From assembly GCA_963729695.1 (NCBI GenBank), contig CAVSOT010000006.1, forward strand, positions 62,001-126,000: a stretch of DNA of 64,000 nucleotides, given 5' to 3'. The DNA comes from PALSA-693 sp963729695. Its GTDB lineage: Bacteria > Actinomycetota > Acidimicrobiia > Acidimicrobiales > Palsa-688. This document shows, piece by piece, positions 7,636 through 15,850 of this stretch. A program made the position numbers and the translations under genes. The notes beneath the pieces were generated by a model that did not search any database, was not told the DNA's origin, and worked only from the letters and a program-made list of their open reading frames with translations. Numbering within the stretch: position 1 is the stretch's first letter; each line of letters opens with the position of its first letter.

Positions 7636-9609
7636 ATCGCCACGACAACCCCCATCACCGCTCCGTACGGCACCTGGGCGTCACCTGTCACCCCGGGCCT
7701 TCTCGTAGAGCAGGCCGTCCGCCTCTCGCAGCTCACCGTGGTGGGCGATCGGGTGTATTGGAACGAGGGGCGGCCCAACGACGGGGGGCGCCAGGTGATC
7801 GTGTCGGTCGCGGCAGATCAGGCCCCCGCCGATGTCATCCCGCCGGGGTTCTCGGCCCGCAGCCAGGTCCAGGAGTACGGGGGACGTTGCTATGCCGTCG
7901 CAGCCGGCGGAGTCATCTTCTCCAACTGGGCGGATCAGCGGCTGTGGCTGGTCCACGATGACCGCGGGGCGCCTTCTCCGCTGACCCCCGAGCCGGAGAT
8001 GCCCCGCTCCGAACGCTTTGCCGACCCGATCATCACTCCAGACGGTCGCTGGGTCATCTGTGTCCACGAGCACCACGAAGCCAACGGCCACGTCGACAAC
8101 GACATCGTCGCCATCCCTCTCGATCCTCCCTCCCCGGATCAGCCGCCCCGGATCTGGCAAGCGGGGCACGATTTCTACGGTGCTCCCAGGGTCTCCCCCG
8201 ACGGCACCAAGCTGGCGTGGATCGCCTGGGACCATCCGAACATGCCGTGGGACCACACCGAGCTATGGGTCGCCCAACTGACCGTCGACGGCGCGCTCCG
8301 GGAGCCGGTCCGGGTCCGGGGCGACGAAGGTGAGTCCATCACCCAGCCGCGCTGGTCGCCGACCGGCGTTCTGCACTACGTGTCGGACCAGACCGGCTGG
8401 TGGAATCTGTACGACGAGGCGGGCACCAACCTCTGTCCTATGGATGCCGAATTCGGCGTCCCGGACTGGGTTTTCGGCAACGCCACCTACGGGTTCCTCC
8501 CGGATGGCCAGCTGGTCGCCCTGTGGACCGAGGCCGGCCAGCAACGCCTGGGGCTGGTGACCGGCGGGAAGGGCGAGCCGTTGGCGGCCGGTCCTTTCTC
8601 CCACTTCGAGGAACTGCAGCCCTCGCCGTCTGGAGGAATCGTCGCCCTGGCCGCCTCGCCCACGTCGCCGCCTGCGGTAGTGGGCCTCGACCTCAACGGC
8701 GGAAGTGAGGTCCTCCGGCGCAGCCGCCAGGTGCCCATCGCCGAGGACGACGTGTCGACGCCCCGAGCGGTCGCCTTCCCGACGGGCGGCGGGGAAACCG
8801 CTCACGCCTGGTTCTACCCACCCCGCAACGCCGGGTTCACGGCGCCCGCCGGCGAGCTTCCCCCGCTCATCGTGATCGTCCACGGAGGCCCCACTTCTTC
8901 CACCGCACCCGTCTTCAACCTGAGCATCCAGTTCTGGACGACCCGCGGGTTCGCGGTGGCCGACGTCGACTACCGGGGGAGTACCGGCTACGGCACCGCC
9001 TACCGCCGGCGCCTTGACGGCAGCTGGGGAATTGTCGACGTCGAAGACTGCGCCCGGGTGGTGGAATGGCTGGCCGAAGAAGGTCTGGTAGACGGTGGGC
9101 GAGCCGTTATCCGGGGAGGGAGCGCGGGTGGGTTCACCACCCTGGCCGCGTTGGCGTTCACCGACGGCTTCGCCGCGGGAGGAAGCCATTTCGGCGTGGC
9201 CGACCTGGAGCTACTGGCGCGGGATACCCACAAGTTCGAATCCCGGTATCTCGACCGTCTGGTCGGCCCCTGGCCCGAGACGGCGGACGAATACCATCGC
9301 CGCTCCCCCATCTATCACGTCGACCAGATCACCCGGCCGCTCATCCTGTTCCAGGGGCTCGAGGACCAGGTCGTGCCGCCCGAGCAGTCCAACCTGATGT
9401 ACGAGGCGCTCCAAAGACAGGACGTCCCGGTCGCCTATCTGACCTTCGATGGCGAGCAGCACGGGTTTCGCCAGGCCAGCACGATCATCGCGGTGGCCCA
9501 GGCGGAATTGCAGTTCTACGGCCGGGTGTTCGGATTCGCGCCCGACCTGCCCCCCGGCCTCGCTCCCGTGGCGATCGCCAATGAGGGGCGGCTCAGCCCT
9601 CCAGCTTGA
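7636..9609 (+). CDS. S9-family prolyl oligopeptidase-like serine peptidase, start codon apparently ATC
   Basis: A peptidase of the prolyl oligopeptidase family: an N-terminal beta-propeller (to about residue 390) with repeated 'SPDGTKLAW'-like blades, and a C-terminal alpha/beta hydrolase. The catalytic Ser is in GGSAGG, the Asp in LEDQVVPP and the His in GEQHGF. The oxyanion region is IVHGGPTSS. The first normal start codon is the GTG at 7738, yet the frame upstream encodes ITAPYGTWASPVTPG and VRLSQLTVVGDRVYWNEG, which is the conserved N-terminus of this family. No ATG, GTG or TTG occurs between the in-frame stop at 7606 and 7738. ATC at 7636 would give MATTTPITAPYG. It is therefore either a rare ATC start or an ATG changed by error. 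No ribosome binding site is visible, so the message could be leaderless. Confidence 0.85.
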   Translation: MATTTPITAPYGTWASPVTPGLLVEQAVRLSQLTVVGDRVYWNEGRPNDGGRQVIVSVAADQAPADVIPPGFSARSQVQEYGGRCYAVAAGGVIFSNWADQRLWLVHDDRGAPSPLTPEPEMPRSERFADPIITPDGRWVICVHEHHEANGHVDNDIVAIPLDPPSPDQPPRIWQAGHDFYGAPRVSPDGTKLAWIAWDHPNMPWDHTELWVAQLTVDGALREPVRVRGDEGESITQPRWSPTGVLHYVSDQTGWWNLYDEAGTNLCPMDAEFGVPDWVFGNATYGFLPDGQLVALWTEAGQQRLGLVTGGKGEPLAAGPFSHFEELQPSPSGGIVALAASPTSPPAVVGLDLNGGSEVLRRSRQVPIAEDDVSTPRAVAFPTGGGETAHAWFYPPRNAGFTAPAGELPPLIVIVHGGPTSSTAPVFNLSIQFWTTRGFAVADVDYRGSTGYGTAYRRRLDGSWGIVDVEDCARVVEWLAEEGLVDGGRAVIRGGSAGGFTTLAALAFTDGFAAGGSHFGVADLELLARDTHKFESRYLDRLVGPWPETADEYHRRSPIYHVDQITRPLILFQGLEDQVVPPEQSNLMYEALQRQDVPVAYLTFDGEQHGFRQASTIIAVAQAELQFYGRVFGFAPDLPPGLAPVAIANEGRLSPPA

Positions 9610-9784
9610 TGGCCTGCTTAGGGCAACGCTGTACGGCCTCGACCACCTTGGCCCTCAGCTCCTCGGGCGGGTTTTCCTGGAGCACGTACATGAAGTCGTC
9701 GTCACGGACTTCGAAGACCTCCGGCGCGGCGGCCATGCACAGGGCATTGCTCTCACACAAGTCGTAATCGACCACTACTCGCAT
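9593..9784 (-). CDS. Small [3Fe-4S]-type ferredoxin
   Basis: A 63-residue acidic ferredoxin of the kind that feeds electrons to cytochrome P450 and related oxygenases in actinobacteria. Three cluster cysteines are visible: CESNALC supplies two, and RCP near the C-terminus supplies the third, with a C-x5-C spacing and an Asn-Ala-Leu between them where a fourth cysteine would sit in [4Fe-4S] proteins. That makes a [3Fe-4S] cluster likely. The ATG at 9784 gives the usual family start (MRVVVDYDLC). Its 3' end overlaps the end of the S9 peptidase by 17 bases, and it diverges from the LLM oxidoreductase. No P450 gene lies in the window, so the redox partner is unknown. Confidence 0.85.
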   Translation of the reverse strand: MRVVVDYDLCESNALCMAAAPEVFEVRDDDFMYVLQENPPEELRAKVVEAVQRCPKQAIKLEG

Positions 9785-9822
9785 GCTGGTCACCATAGCG
9801 CCGGGTGCCGTACGTTGGCAGC

Positions 9823-10743
9823 ATGCAGCAGCTATCACACCTTCCTCTCGCCCCGGTGGGGATCTGGACGGCTGCGCTCGACGTGGTCGGGGCCGGGCAG
9901 GCCCAAGACCTGGCGGCGGAGCTCGAGGACCTGGGTTACGGAGCCATCTGGTTGCCGGAGGTGGCCGGGCGCGACGTGATGGCCCATCTGGCCCTCCTGC
10001 TGAGCTCGACCCGGCGACTGGTCGGCGCCACAGGTATCGCCAGCATCTGGGCGAGGGACGCGGTGACGATGACCGGTGGGGTCAAAGGCTTGACCGAGGC
10101 GTTCCCCGAGCGGGTGCTGCTCGGGCTGGGGGTCAGCCATCACACCCTGGTCGAGGAGCTGCGCGGCCACGACTATGAGAAGCCGTTGGCCGCCATGCGC
10201 ACGTACCTGGATGCCATGGACGCCTCCCCGTACACGGCGTTCCGGCCGACCACGCCGGTGCATCGAATGCTCGCCGCCCTCGGCCCCAAGATGCTGGCCC
10301 TGGCCGCCGAGCGCACCGACGGCGCCCATAGCTACCTGGTGCCCCCCGAGCACACGGACCTGGCCCGCAAGCAACTCGGCGCCGGCCCCATGCTCTGCGT
10401 GGAGCAGGCCCTGCTGCTGGAGGCCGACCGGGACCGGGCCCGGGAGATCGGCCGAGCCCACACCTCGGCCTACGTGCGCCTGCCCAACTACCAGCAGAAC
10501 CTGCGCCGCCTCGGCTATGCCGACGCCGACTTCGTGGATGGGGGAAGCGACCGCCTGGTCGACGCCATCGTGGCTTGGGGCAATCAGGAGGCCCTCCTGG
10601 ACCGGGTACAAGCCCACTTCGACGCGGGCGCCGACCATGTGTGCGTCCAGGCCCTCCCGGCCCGGCCTCGGGACGTACCGACCGAGCAGTGGCGAATCCT
10701 CGCCCCCCCGTTGATGGAACTGGCGGGGTCGCTGAGGCGGTAG
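9823..10743 (+). CDS. LLM-class F420-dependent oxidoreductase
   Basis: A 306-residue luciferase-like TIM-barrel oxidoreductase. The N-terminus (PVGIWTAALD) and the early GYGAIWLPEVAGRD segment match actinobacterial LLM proteins of the TIGR03620 type, which use coenzyme F420. The central region contains ASIWARDAVTM, VLLGLGVSH and YLDAMD, typical of this subgroup. The substrate is not known. The ATG at 9823 was preferred over a GTG at 9805; neither has a clear ribosome binding site, so leaderless translation is possible. It is divergent from the small ferredoxin with only 38 bp between starts, which raises the possibility of shared regulation. Confidence 0.85.
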   Translation: MQQLSHLPLAPVGIWTAALDVVGAGQAQDLAAELEDLGYGAIWLPEVAGRDVMAHLALLLSSTRRLVGATGIASIWARDAVTMTGGVKGLTEAFPERVLLGLGVSHHTLVEELRGHDYEKPLAAMRTYLDAMDASPYTAFRPTTPVHRMLAALGPKMLALAAERTDGAHSYLVPPEHTDLARKQLGAGPMLCVEQALLLEADRDRAREIGRAHTSAYVRLPNYQQNLRRLGYADADFVDGGSDRLVDAIVAWGNQEALLDRVQAHFDAGADHVCVQALPARPRDVPTEQWRILAPPLMELAGSLRR

Positions 10744-10943
10744 ATCCGCCGACCGGCCGGCGGGTCGATGGCGCACTAGATCAGCCGACCCGGGCTGGCG
10801 ACGGAGGGGGGCTACATGAGCCGACCCACGCTGGTTACGGAGTCTGGCCGCCAAATCAGCCGACCCGCGCTGGCGACCGAGTTGGTTGGGACGCTCGCAC
10901 GCACGCTCGGGTCCTCGCACGCTCGCACGCTCGCACTCTCGGT
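10741..10943. repeat. Four degenerate ~37-bp tandem repeats plus CGCTCGCACG motifs
   Basis: Copies beginning near 10742, 10779, 10817 and 10854 share a core close to ATCAGCCGACCC followed by GCTGGCGACGGAG. The first copy starts inside the stop codon of the LLM gene. Between 10889 and 10940 a second simple motif, CGCTCGCACG, recurs. A further GTCAGCCGACC sits at 10940, inside the end of the neighbouring gabT gene. The tract holds no gene. Confidence 0.6.
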
Positions 10944-12286
10944 CAGCCGACCACCCCGGCGACGGAGTCGGCGAGCACCCGCAAGCCGTCGCCGAGGAGG
11001 GCGTCTTCGATCACCAACGGCGGCAACAGGCGGATGACGTTGCTCCACGTCCCGCACGTCAAGACCACCACGCCCTGCTGGTGGCACGACGCGGCGATAG
11101 CCGCGGTCGCTTCGGGATCGGGCGTCGTGGTGCCCGGGCGGACGATCTCCAGCGCCTGCATGGCCCCTCTCCCCCGCACGTCACCGATCGCCGGGTACTC
11201 CCGCTGGAGGGTCCTGAGGTGATCGCCGATGACCGCGCCAATGCGGCGGGCCGCTCCCTTCAAGTCGAGGTCGCCCATCGTGGCGATCGAAGCCAGCGCC
11301 GCCGCGCAGGCCACCGGATTTCCGCCGAATGTCCCGCCCAGCCCACCGGAATGAACCAGCTGCATGATCTCGGCGCGCCCCGTCACCGCCGCGAGCGGCA
11401 TCCCGCCGGCGATGCCTTTCGCAGTGGCCACCAGATCGGGGACGACGTTCTCGTGTTCGCAAGCAAACCAATCGCCAGTGCGGCAGAACCCGGTCTGCAC
11501 CTCGTCGGCCACCAGCAGCACGTCGTGGGCCCGGGCCCATTCCTCCAGCGCGGGCAGGAACCCGGGGGCGGGCACCACGAATCCCCCTTCGCCCTGGACC
11601 GGCTCCACCAGGATGCACGCCAACCGCGCCGCGCCGACCTGCTTCTCGACGAGCTCCAACGCCCGGGCGGCGGCATCCGCACCGGACAGCCCAGGGGGGT
11701 CCCGGAAGGGATAGGACATCGGAAATCGATAGATCTCGGGGGCAAACGGGCCGAAGCCATCCTTGTACGGCATGTTCTTGGCCGTGAGGGCCATCGTCAG
11801 GTTGGTGCGGCCGTGGTAGGCGTGATCGAAGACGACCACGGCCTGCCGCCCGGTGACATGGCGGGCGATCTTGACGGCGTTTTCGACTGCTTCGGCGCCG
11901 GAGTTGAACAGGGCGGAGGTCTTCTCGTGCGCTCCGGGGGTCAGTTCGTTGAGCTGCTCGCACACGGCGACGTAGCCCTCGTAGGGACCGATCATGAAGC
12001 AGGTGTGGGTGAAGCGCTCGGCCTGGCTGCGGATGGCCTCGACGACGGCGGGAACCGTGTGGCCGATGCTCGTCACCGCGATGCCGCACCCCAGGTCGAT
12101 CAGGGCGTTGCCGTCGACGTCGACCAGGATGGCGCCTTCCCCCCGCTCGATGAAGAAGGGCAGAGTGGAGCTGACCCCGGGGGCGACCGCCGCTTGCCGG
12201 CGGGCGGCCAGGGCTTGCGACTTTGGACCGGGGATGTCCGTGACCAGGTGTCGGCGCTGCGGGATGTCCGCGACCGTGGATGCCAT
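10943..12286 (-). CDS. gabT: 4-aminobutyrate aminotransferase (class III aminotransferase)
   Basis: A 447-residue PLP-dependent class III aminotransferase. The N-terminal VTDIPGPKS and APGVSS segments, FFIERGEGAILVDVDGN, the CGIAVTSIGHT pocket, GAEAVENAVKIAR, the DEVQTGFCRTG box and the PLP lysine in TAKGIAGGMP all match bacterial 4-aminobutyrate transaminases, which convert GABA and 2-oxoglutarate to succinic semialdehyde and glutamate. Full length, no breaks. No succinic semialdehyde dehydrogenase lies nearby in the window, so the pathway link is not shown. Both flanks are repeat-rich noncoding DNA. Some GabT-type enzymes also accept other omega-amino acids. Confidence 0.85.
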   Translation of the reverse strand: MASTVADIPQRRHLVTDIPGPKSQALAARRQAAVAPGVSSTLPFFIERGEGAILVDVDGNALIDLGCGIAVTSIGHTVPAVVEAIRSQAERFTHTCFMIGPYEGYVAVCEQLNELTPGAHEKTSALFNSGAEAVENAVKIARHVTGRQAVVVFDHAYHGRTNLTMALTAKNMPYKDGFGPFAPEIYRFPMSYPFRDPPGLSGADAAARALELVEKQVGAARLACILVEPVQGEGGFVVPAPGFLPALEEWARAHDVLLVADEVQTGFCRTGDWFACEHENVVPDLVATAKGIAGGMPLAAVTGRAEIMQLVHSGGLGGTFGGNPVACAAALASIATMGDLDLKGAARRIGAVIGDHLRTLQREYPAIGDVRGRGAMQALEIVRPGTTTPDPEATAAIAASCHQQGVVVLTCGTWSNVIRLLPPLVIEDALLGDGLRVLADSVAGVVG

Positions 12287-12386
12287 GCCCGTGACGATAC
12301 GCCGTCGGGGATCGGTGGGCGTCCGGGCGCGGCGCGGTGGCGAGCGGCCGGTAGCGGGTAACAGGTCATCAGCGTTGGGTCGGCTC

Positions 12387-12890
12387 CGGTCGACAACCCG
12401 CAGCAGCTGGCCCCGGTCGCCAACCCGCAGCAGCTGGCCCCGGTCGCCAACCCGCAGCAGCTGGCCCCGGTCGCCAACCCGCAGCAGCTGGCCCCGGTCG
12501 CCAACCCGCAGCAGCTGGCCCCGGTCGCCAACCCGCAGCAGCTGGCCCCGGTCGCCAACCCGCAGCAGCTGGCCCCGGTCGCCAACCCGCAGCAGCTGGC
12601 CCCGGTCGCCAACCCGCAGCAGCTGGCCCCGGTCGCCAACCCGCAGCAGCTGGCCCCGGTCGCCAACCCGCAGCAGCTGGCCCCGGTCGCCAACCCGCAG
12701 CAGCTGGCCCCGGTCGCCAACCCGCAGCAGCTGGCCCCGGTCGACAACCCGCAGGCGGTCGGCAACCGGCGGCGGCTAGACCCGGTCGGCAACGGACGGC
12801 GGCTAGCTCGGGTCGGCAACGGACGGCGGCTAGCTCGGGTCGGCAACGGACGGCGGCTAGCTCGGGTCGGCAACGGACGGCAGCTGACCT
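12387..12890. repeat. 27-bp minisatellite: 13 near-identical units then ~5 diverged units
   Basis: Thirteen full copies of a 27-bp unit run head to tail from 12387 to 12737, twelve of them containing GTCGCCAACCCGCAGCAGC and the first with GTCGACAA instead. An 18-bp partial copy follows, then about five copies of a diverged unit of the same length (12756-12890) with core GTCGGCAACGGACGGCGGC. The two unit types agree at about 70% of positions, so they are one repeat family with a clean and an aged half. Because 27 is a multiple of three, several frames stay open in both strands, but none has a credible start or a protein context. Confidence 0.9.
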
Positions 12891-13033
12891 CCGTCGCCGT
12901 GCGATTCGTGGGGCCCCGGTCGGCACCGGTTGTCGGCGACTCGCCCTATGCACCCGGAACGGCCACCGAACGCGATCCGAGGTTCGCCACCGTTCTAAAG
13001 TTGGTCTTTCCGGCGAGCCGTGCAGGGACCCAC

Positions 13034-13237
13034 GAAAACGGTCAGTAAAACCCGACCCGAGCGTTTTGCTGACCGTTTTTCGTTCCGGCCCTACGGGGAT
13101 CGCCCCGAAAACGGTCAGTAAAAACCCGATCCGAGCCCCGCCACCGTTTTACTAACCGTTTTTCGATCCTGCCCTACGGGGAACGCACCGAAAACGGTCA
13201 GTAAAACTCGACTCCGGGATTTTTACTGACCGTTTTC
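13034..13237. repeat. Three tandem 17-bp-armed palindromes with conserved spacers
   Basis: Three hairpins stand in line: arms GAAAACGGTCAGTAAAA at 13034, 13107 and 13190, each with its reverse complement (13064-13081, 13147-13164, 13221-13237; the third pair is perfect, the first two have one mismatch). Loops are 13-23 bases. The spacers between hairpins are also alike (both contain GCCCTACGGGGA). The A/T-rich arms contrast with the GC-rich surroundings. They may act as terminators, RNA structures or protein sites; no gene lies within. Confidence 0.8.
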
Positions 13238-13294
13238 CCGTCCGGCCTGGCTGGAACCGGCCTCGGTCGACCACAAGAGGGGCTTTCCTGCCGC

Positions 13295-13396
13295 GAGACC
13301 GGACGGCAAGGACGAGACCGGACGGCAAGGACGAGACGAGACGGCAAGGACGAGACGAGACGAGACGCGGCGAGCCGAGACGCGGCGAGCCGAGCA
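13295..13396. repeat. 19-bp and 15-bp short tandem repeats
   Basis: Three copies of a 19-bp unit (GAGACCGGACGGCAAGGAC and a variant) run from 13295 to 13351. After a few GAGAC pentamers two 15-bp units (GCGGCGAGCCGAGAC) follow. The tract is purine-rich on the plus strand and is noncoding. Confidence 0.75.
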
Positions 13397-13554
13397 CTGA
13401 ACCTCTACCGTCCCCACGGGCCCGGTCCAGAGGCCGGCCTGCTGCATGCTCACGCCGTGCTAGTGACCCGCCTGGAGGAGCTGGCCGGCCCGCAACCCGG
13501 TCGCACCGCAGGACGCCCACGCCGCACCGCCGCCCCCCCGAGAACCCGGTGTCC

Positions 13555-14169
13555 CTATATCGACGGCCGGTAGCACGTCTCGTTGAAGGTGCGCAGGGAA
13601 GGGACGGGCACACCCTCAGTCCCGGACCCATCCCGGTCATCCCTGCGCCCGGCCCCCACGCGGGTTAGCGAGGCCACGTCCACGAACATACGCCAGCTCG
13701 TCTCGTCGCCCACGCCCAGCGCCCACGCCACGGCCGCCTTGATCGGCGAGACGTGCGTGACGACCACCACATCCTGCTCGGCCGCTGCCGGCCACAGGTC
13801 CCGGCAGGCGTCCCGCACCCGGCGGCCGACCTGGGCGAGCGACTCGCCTCCCTCGGGAACGTACTCGAGGTCGCTCTCCCACTCGCCAAACAGCTCGGGG
13901 ACGGCCTCCACGCCCATCCCGTCATACAATCCATAGTCGACCTCGGTCCACCGGGGGTCCACCGTCACGGGCGGTCCCAGGGCCGCGGCGGTGGCGCGAG
14001 CCCGGGCCAGCGGGCTGGTCACGACTCGGGCGGCGCCGCGCAACTCCGGAACCTGCCCCAGCGCTTCCGCCTGCCGCATGCCCAACTCATCCAGCGGCAC
14101 GTCCCGCCGGCCCAGGAGCTGCCGCGACGCGTTCGCCGCGGTACGACCATGGCGAACCAGCAGCAGCAC
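13555..14169 (-). CDS. Histidine phosphatase family protein (phosphoglycerate mutase-like)
   Basis: A 204-residue phosphatase of the branch-1 histidine phosphatase superfamily. The N-terminal LVRHGRTAAN carries the catalytic RHG, SPLARARATAA gives the second Arg, the acid region is WTEVDYGLYDG, and THVSPIKAAVAW holds the second catalytic His. Enzymes of this group remove phosphate from small sugars, nucleotides or cobamide precursors; the substrate cannot be told from sequence. It may form an operon with nothing, since the next minus-strand gene (MFS) ends 35 bp upstream and could be transcribed into it. Confidence 0.85.
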   Translation of the reverse strand: MLLLVRHGRTAANASRQLLGRRDVPLDELGMRQAEALGQVPELRGAARVVTSPLARARATAAALGPPVTVDPRWTEVDYGLYDGMGVEAVPELFGEWESDLEYVPEGGESLAQVGRRVRDACRDLWPAAAEQDVVVVTHVSPIKAAVAWALGVGDETSWRMFVDVASLTRVGAGRRDDRDGSGTEGVPVPSLRTFNETCYRPSI

Positions 14170-14204
14170 GGCCCGGAGGCTACTCGGACCCTGACGCGAG
14201 CGAC

Positions 14205-15551
14205 CTATTTGGTAGTGGTGGCGAGCGCCTCCACGTCGGAACCATCGCTACCCCCGCCACCCCCGCCACCGCCGCCACCCCCAGCGCGCTCGGCACCATC
14301 GTCACCGCCATCGCCCCCGGCGGCGCCGACCGCCTCGTGGGCCGCCTTCTGACGACGCAATGAAAGCCGGCCCACGCCAGAGGCCACGAGCGCCGCCACG
14401 CCACCGATGCCGAGCGCATAGCGGGCTCCGAACGAGCTGCCGATGAGGCCGACCAACGGGCCCCCGATGGGCGTCGAGCCGAGGAACGCCACCGACCAGA
14501 GGGACATGACCCGCCCCCGCATGGATGGTTCCGATTCGAGCTGCAGCGTGCTGTTGCCGAGAGAGAGGAACGTCACCGAGCACGCACCCACGAGCAACAT
14601 GAGCACGGCTGTGAGGGCCAGCGTGGGCGCCAGCGCAGCCGCCATGACGGTCGCCCCAAACAGCGTCGCGGTGTTGACCAATCGCACCAGGCCCCTTCCC
14701 CTGCGCCCCGCCGCAATGAGGCCCCCGACCACGGCGCCGGCGCCCATGCAGGCGGTGAGAAGTCCGTACACCTGGGCATCGCCATGGAAGGTCTGGCCGC
14801 TGAGGAGGGGCAACGTGACCTGGAACTCGTAGGTGAGGCAGCCGATGAGCGCCATCATGATCAAGGCGTCGCGCAGGATCGGCGTTCGGCCCACGTACCG
14901 GAGGCCTTCCCTGACCTGACCCCGCATGCGGGGCACCTTGGGAGCCGGAGTGAGCTCGTCCTTGTGCATGAGCCGGAGGGAGAGGAGAACGAAGCCGAAC
15001 GAGATCCCGTTGATCAGGAAGCACCAGCCGCTCCCGACCGTGACGATCAGCACGCCACCGATCGCCGGGCCTACGGCGCGCGCCACGTTGACCATGACCG
15101 AGTTGAGGGTGACCGCATTTGCTATCTCGTCCCGTCCCACCATCTCGGCCACGAAGGTCTGGCGGGTGGGATTGTCCACCATGTTGATGAACCCCAGCGA
15201 GACGGCGATGGCGTACAGCTCCCAGAGCTGCAGGTGGCCGGTCAGCTCGAGGCCAGCCAGGAGGAACGCCTGCACCCCGGCCAGCGCCTGGGTGTAAAAG
15301 AGGATGCGGTATTTGCCGAAGCGGTCGGCGATCGTCCCGCCGAGGGGACCGAACAGCAGGATCGGCAGCGTCTGCAGGGCCACGACGAGTCCCACGTCGA
15401 AGCCCGAGTGGGTGAGGGTGTACACCAGCCACGACTGGGTGACGGTCTGCATCCACGTGCCGATCAACGACAGACTCTGGCCCGCGAAGTAATACCGGTA
15501 GTTGCGGATGCGCAACGAGGAGAAGGTCCGGTTCATGGCGCGCGACGCCAA
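14205..15551 (-). CDS. MFS transporter (EntS/MFS_3-like exporter) with poly-Gly tail
   Basis: A twelve-helix major facilitator of the enterobactin-exporter-like (MFS_3) group, about 448 residues. Family signs are SLRIRNYRYYFAGQS at the N-terminus, GPLGGTIADRFGK after helix 2, NPTRQTFVAEMV, and AVGPAIGGVL. After helix 12 the tail is low complexity, with twelve Gly in a row (14250-14290). TTG at 15551 or ATG at 15536 are the nearest ordinary starts, but the best ribosome binding site (AGGAGG, complement of 15576-15581) points nine bases on to an ATC at 15566, which would give MTTGTLASRAMNRTF. A promoter and an inverted repeat lie just upstream. Confidence 0.85.
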   Translation of the reverse strand: MASRAMNRTFSSLRIRNYRYYFAGQSLSLIGTWMQTVTQSWLVYTLTHSGFDVGLVVALQTLPILLFGPLGGTIADRFGKYRILFYTQALAGVQAFLLAGLELTGHLQLWELYAIAVSLGFINMVDNPTRQTFVAEMVGRDEIANAVTLNSVMVNVARAVGPAIGGVLIVTVGSGWCFLINGISFGFVLLSLRLMHKDELTPAPKVPRMRGQVREGLRYVGRTPILRDALIMMALIGCLTYEFQVTLPLLSGQTFHGDAQVYGLLTACMGAGAVVGGLIAAGRRGRGLVRLVNTATLFGATVMAAALAPTLALTAVLMLLVGACSVTFLSLGNSTLQLESEPSMRGRVMSLWSVAFLGSTPIGGPLVGLIGSSFGARYALGIGGVAALVASGVGRLSLRRQKAAHEAVGAAGGDGGDDGAERAGGGGGGGGGGGSDGSDVEALATTTK

Positions 15552-15626
15552 GGTTCCAGTCGTGATCGCTTGGTTCCTCCTGTGGGTGTTCTCGCCTGCG
15601 CGGGCCCACCACCTGGGGGGGCCTCA

Positions 15627-15648
15627 TTAGCTGCGCTAACAAAGTATA
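15627..15648 (-). promoter_or_regulatory. Candidate promoter -10 box and overlapping operator for the MFS gene
   Basis: On the minus strand TATACT (complement of 15643-15648) is a good -10 hexamer. Directly downstream is the perfect inverted repeat TTAGCTGCGCTAA (15627-15639). A palindrome lying on the transcription start is the usual place for a repressor, and MarR- and TetR-type repressors often guard exporters, but no repressor gene adjoins it here. Confidence 0.45.
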
Positions 15649-15705
15649 CCCAAAGATCCACCCCTTCGAACGCGCAGATGGCGAGGAATCAGCGCCGGGG
15701 CACAG

Positions 15706-15850
15706 GAACGTCAGGCCTCACCGCACCAGGATGCGACCGCACAGGATGTGACCGCATGGTCGCAGGTCACCAGGGCCTGGGCGCACGAACGTCAGGCCTC
15801 ACCGCACCAAGATGCGACCGCAGTGGTCGCAGGTCACCAGGGCCTGGGCG
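15706..15850. repeat. 81-bp tandem duplication of the 3' end of the zinc-ribbon gene
   Basis: The segment around 15787-15850, which encodes the last residues and stop of the zinc-ribbon gene, is repeated 81 bp further out (15706-15780). The shared cores are GAACGTCAGGCCTCACCGCA and TGGTCGCAGGTCACCAGGGC. The outer copy carries a 14-base insertion. It is noncoding in its present place. Confidence 0.75.

Noticed and set aside
12387..12890. CRISPR-like direct repeats
   Set aside because: Units are adjacent with no unique spacers, so it is a minisatellite and not a CRISPR array.
12362..13050. Long open frame reading QQLAPVANP repeats through the minisatellite
   Set aside because: The frame is open only because the unit is a multiple of three; it has no start codon or ribosome site near its beginning, and other frames are equally open.
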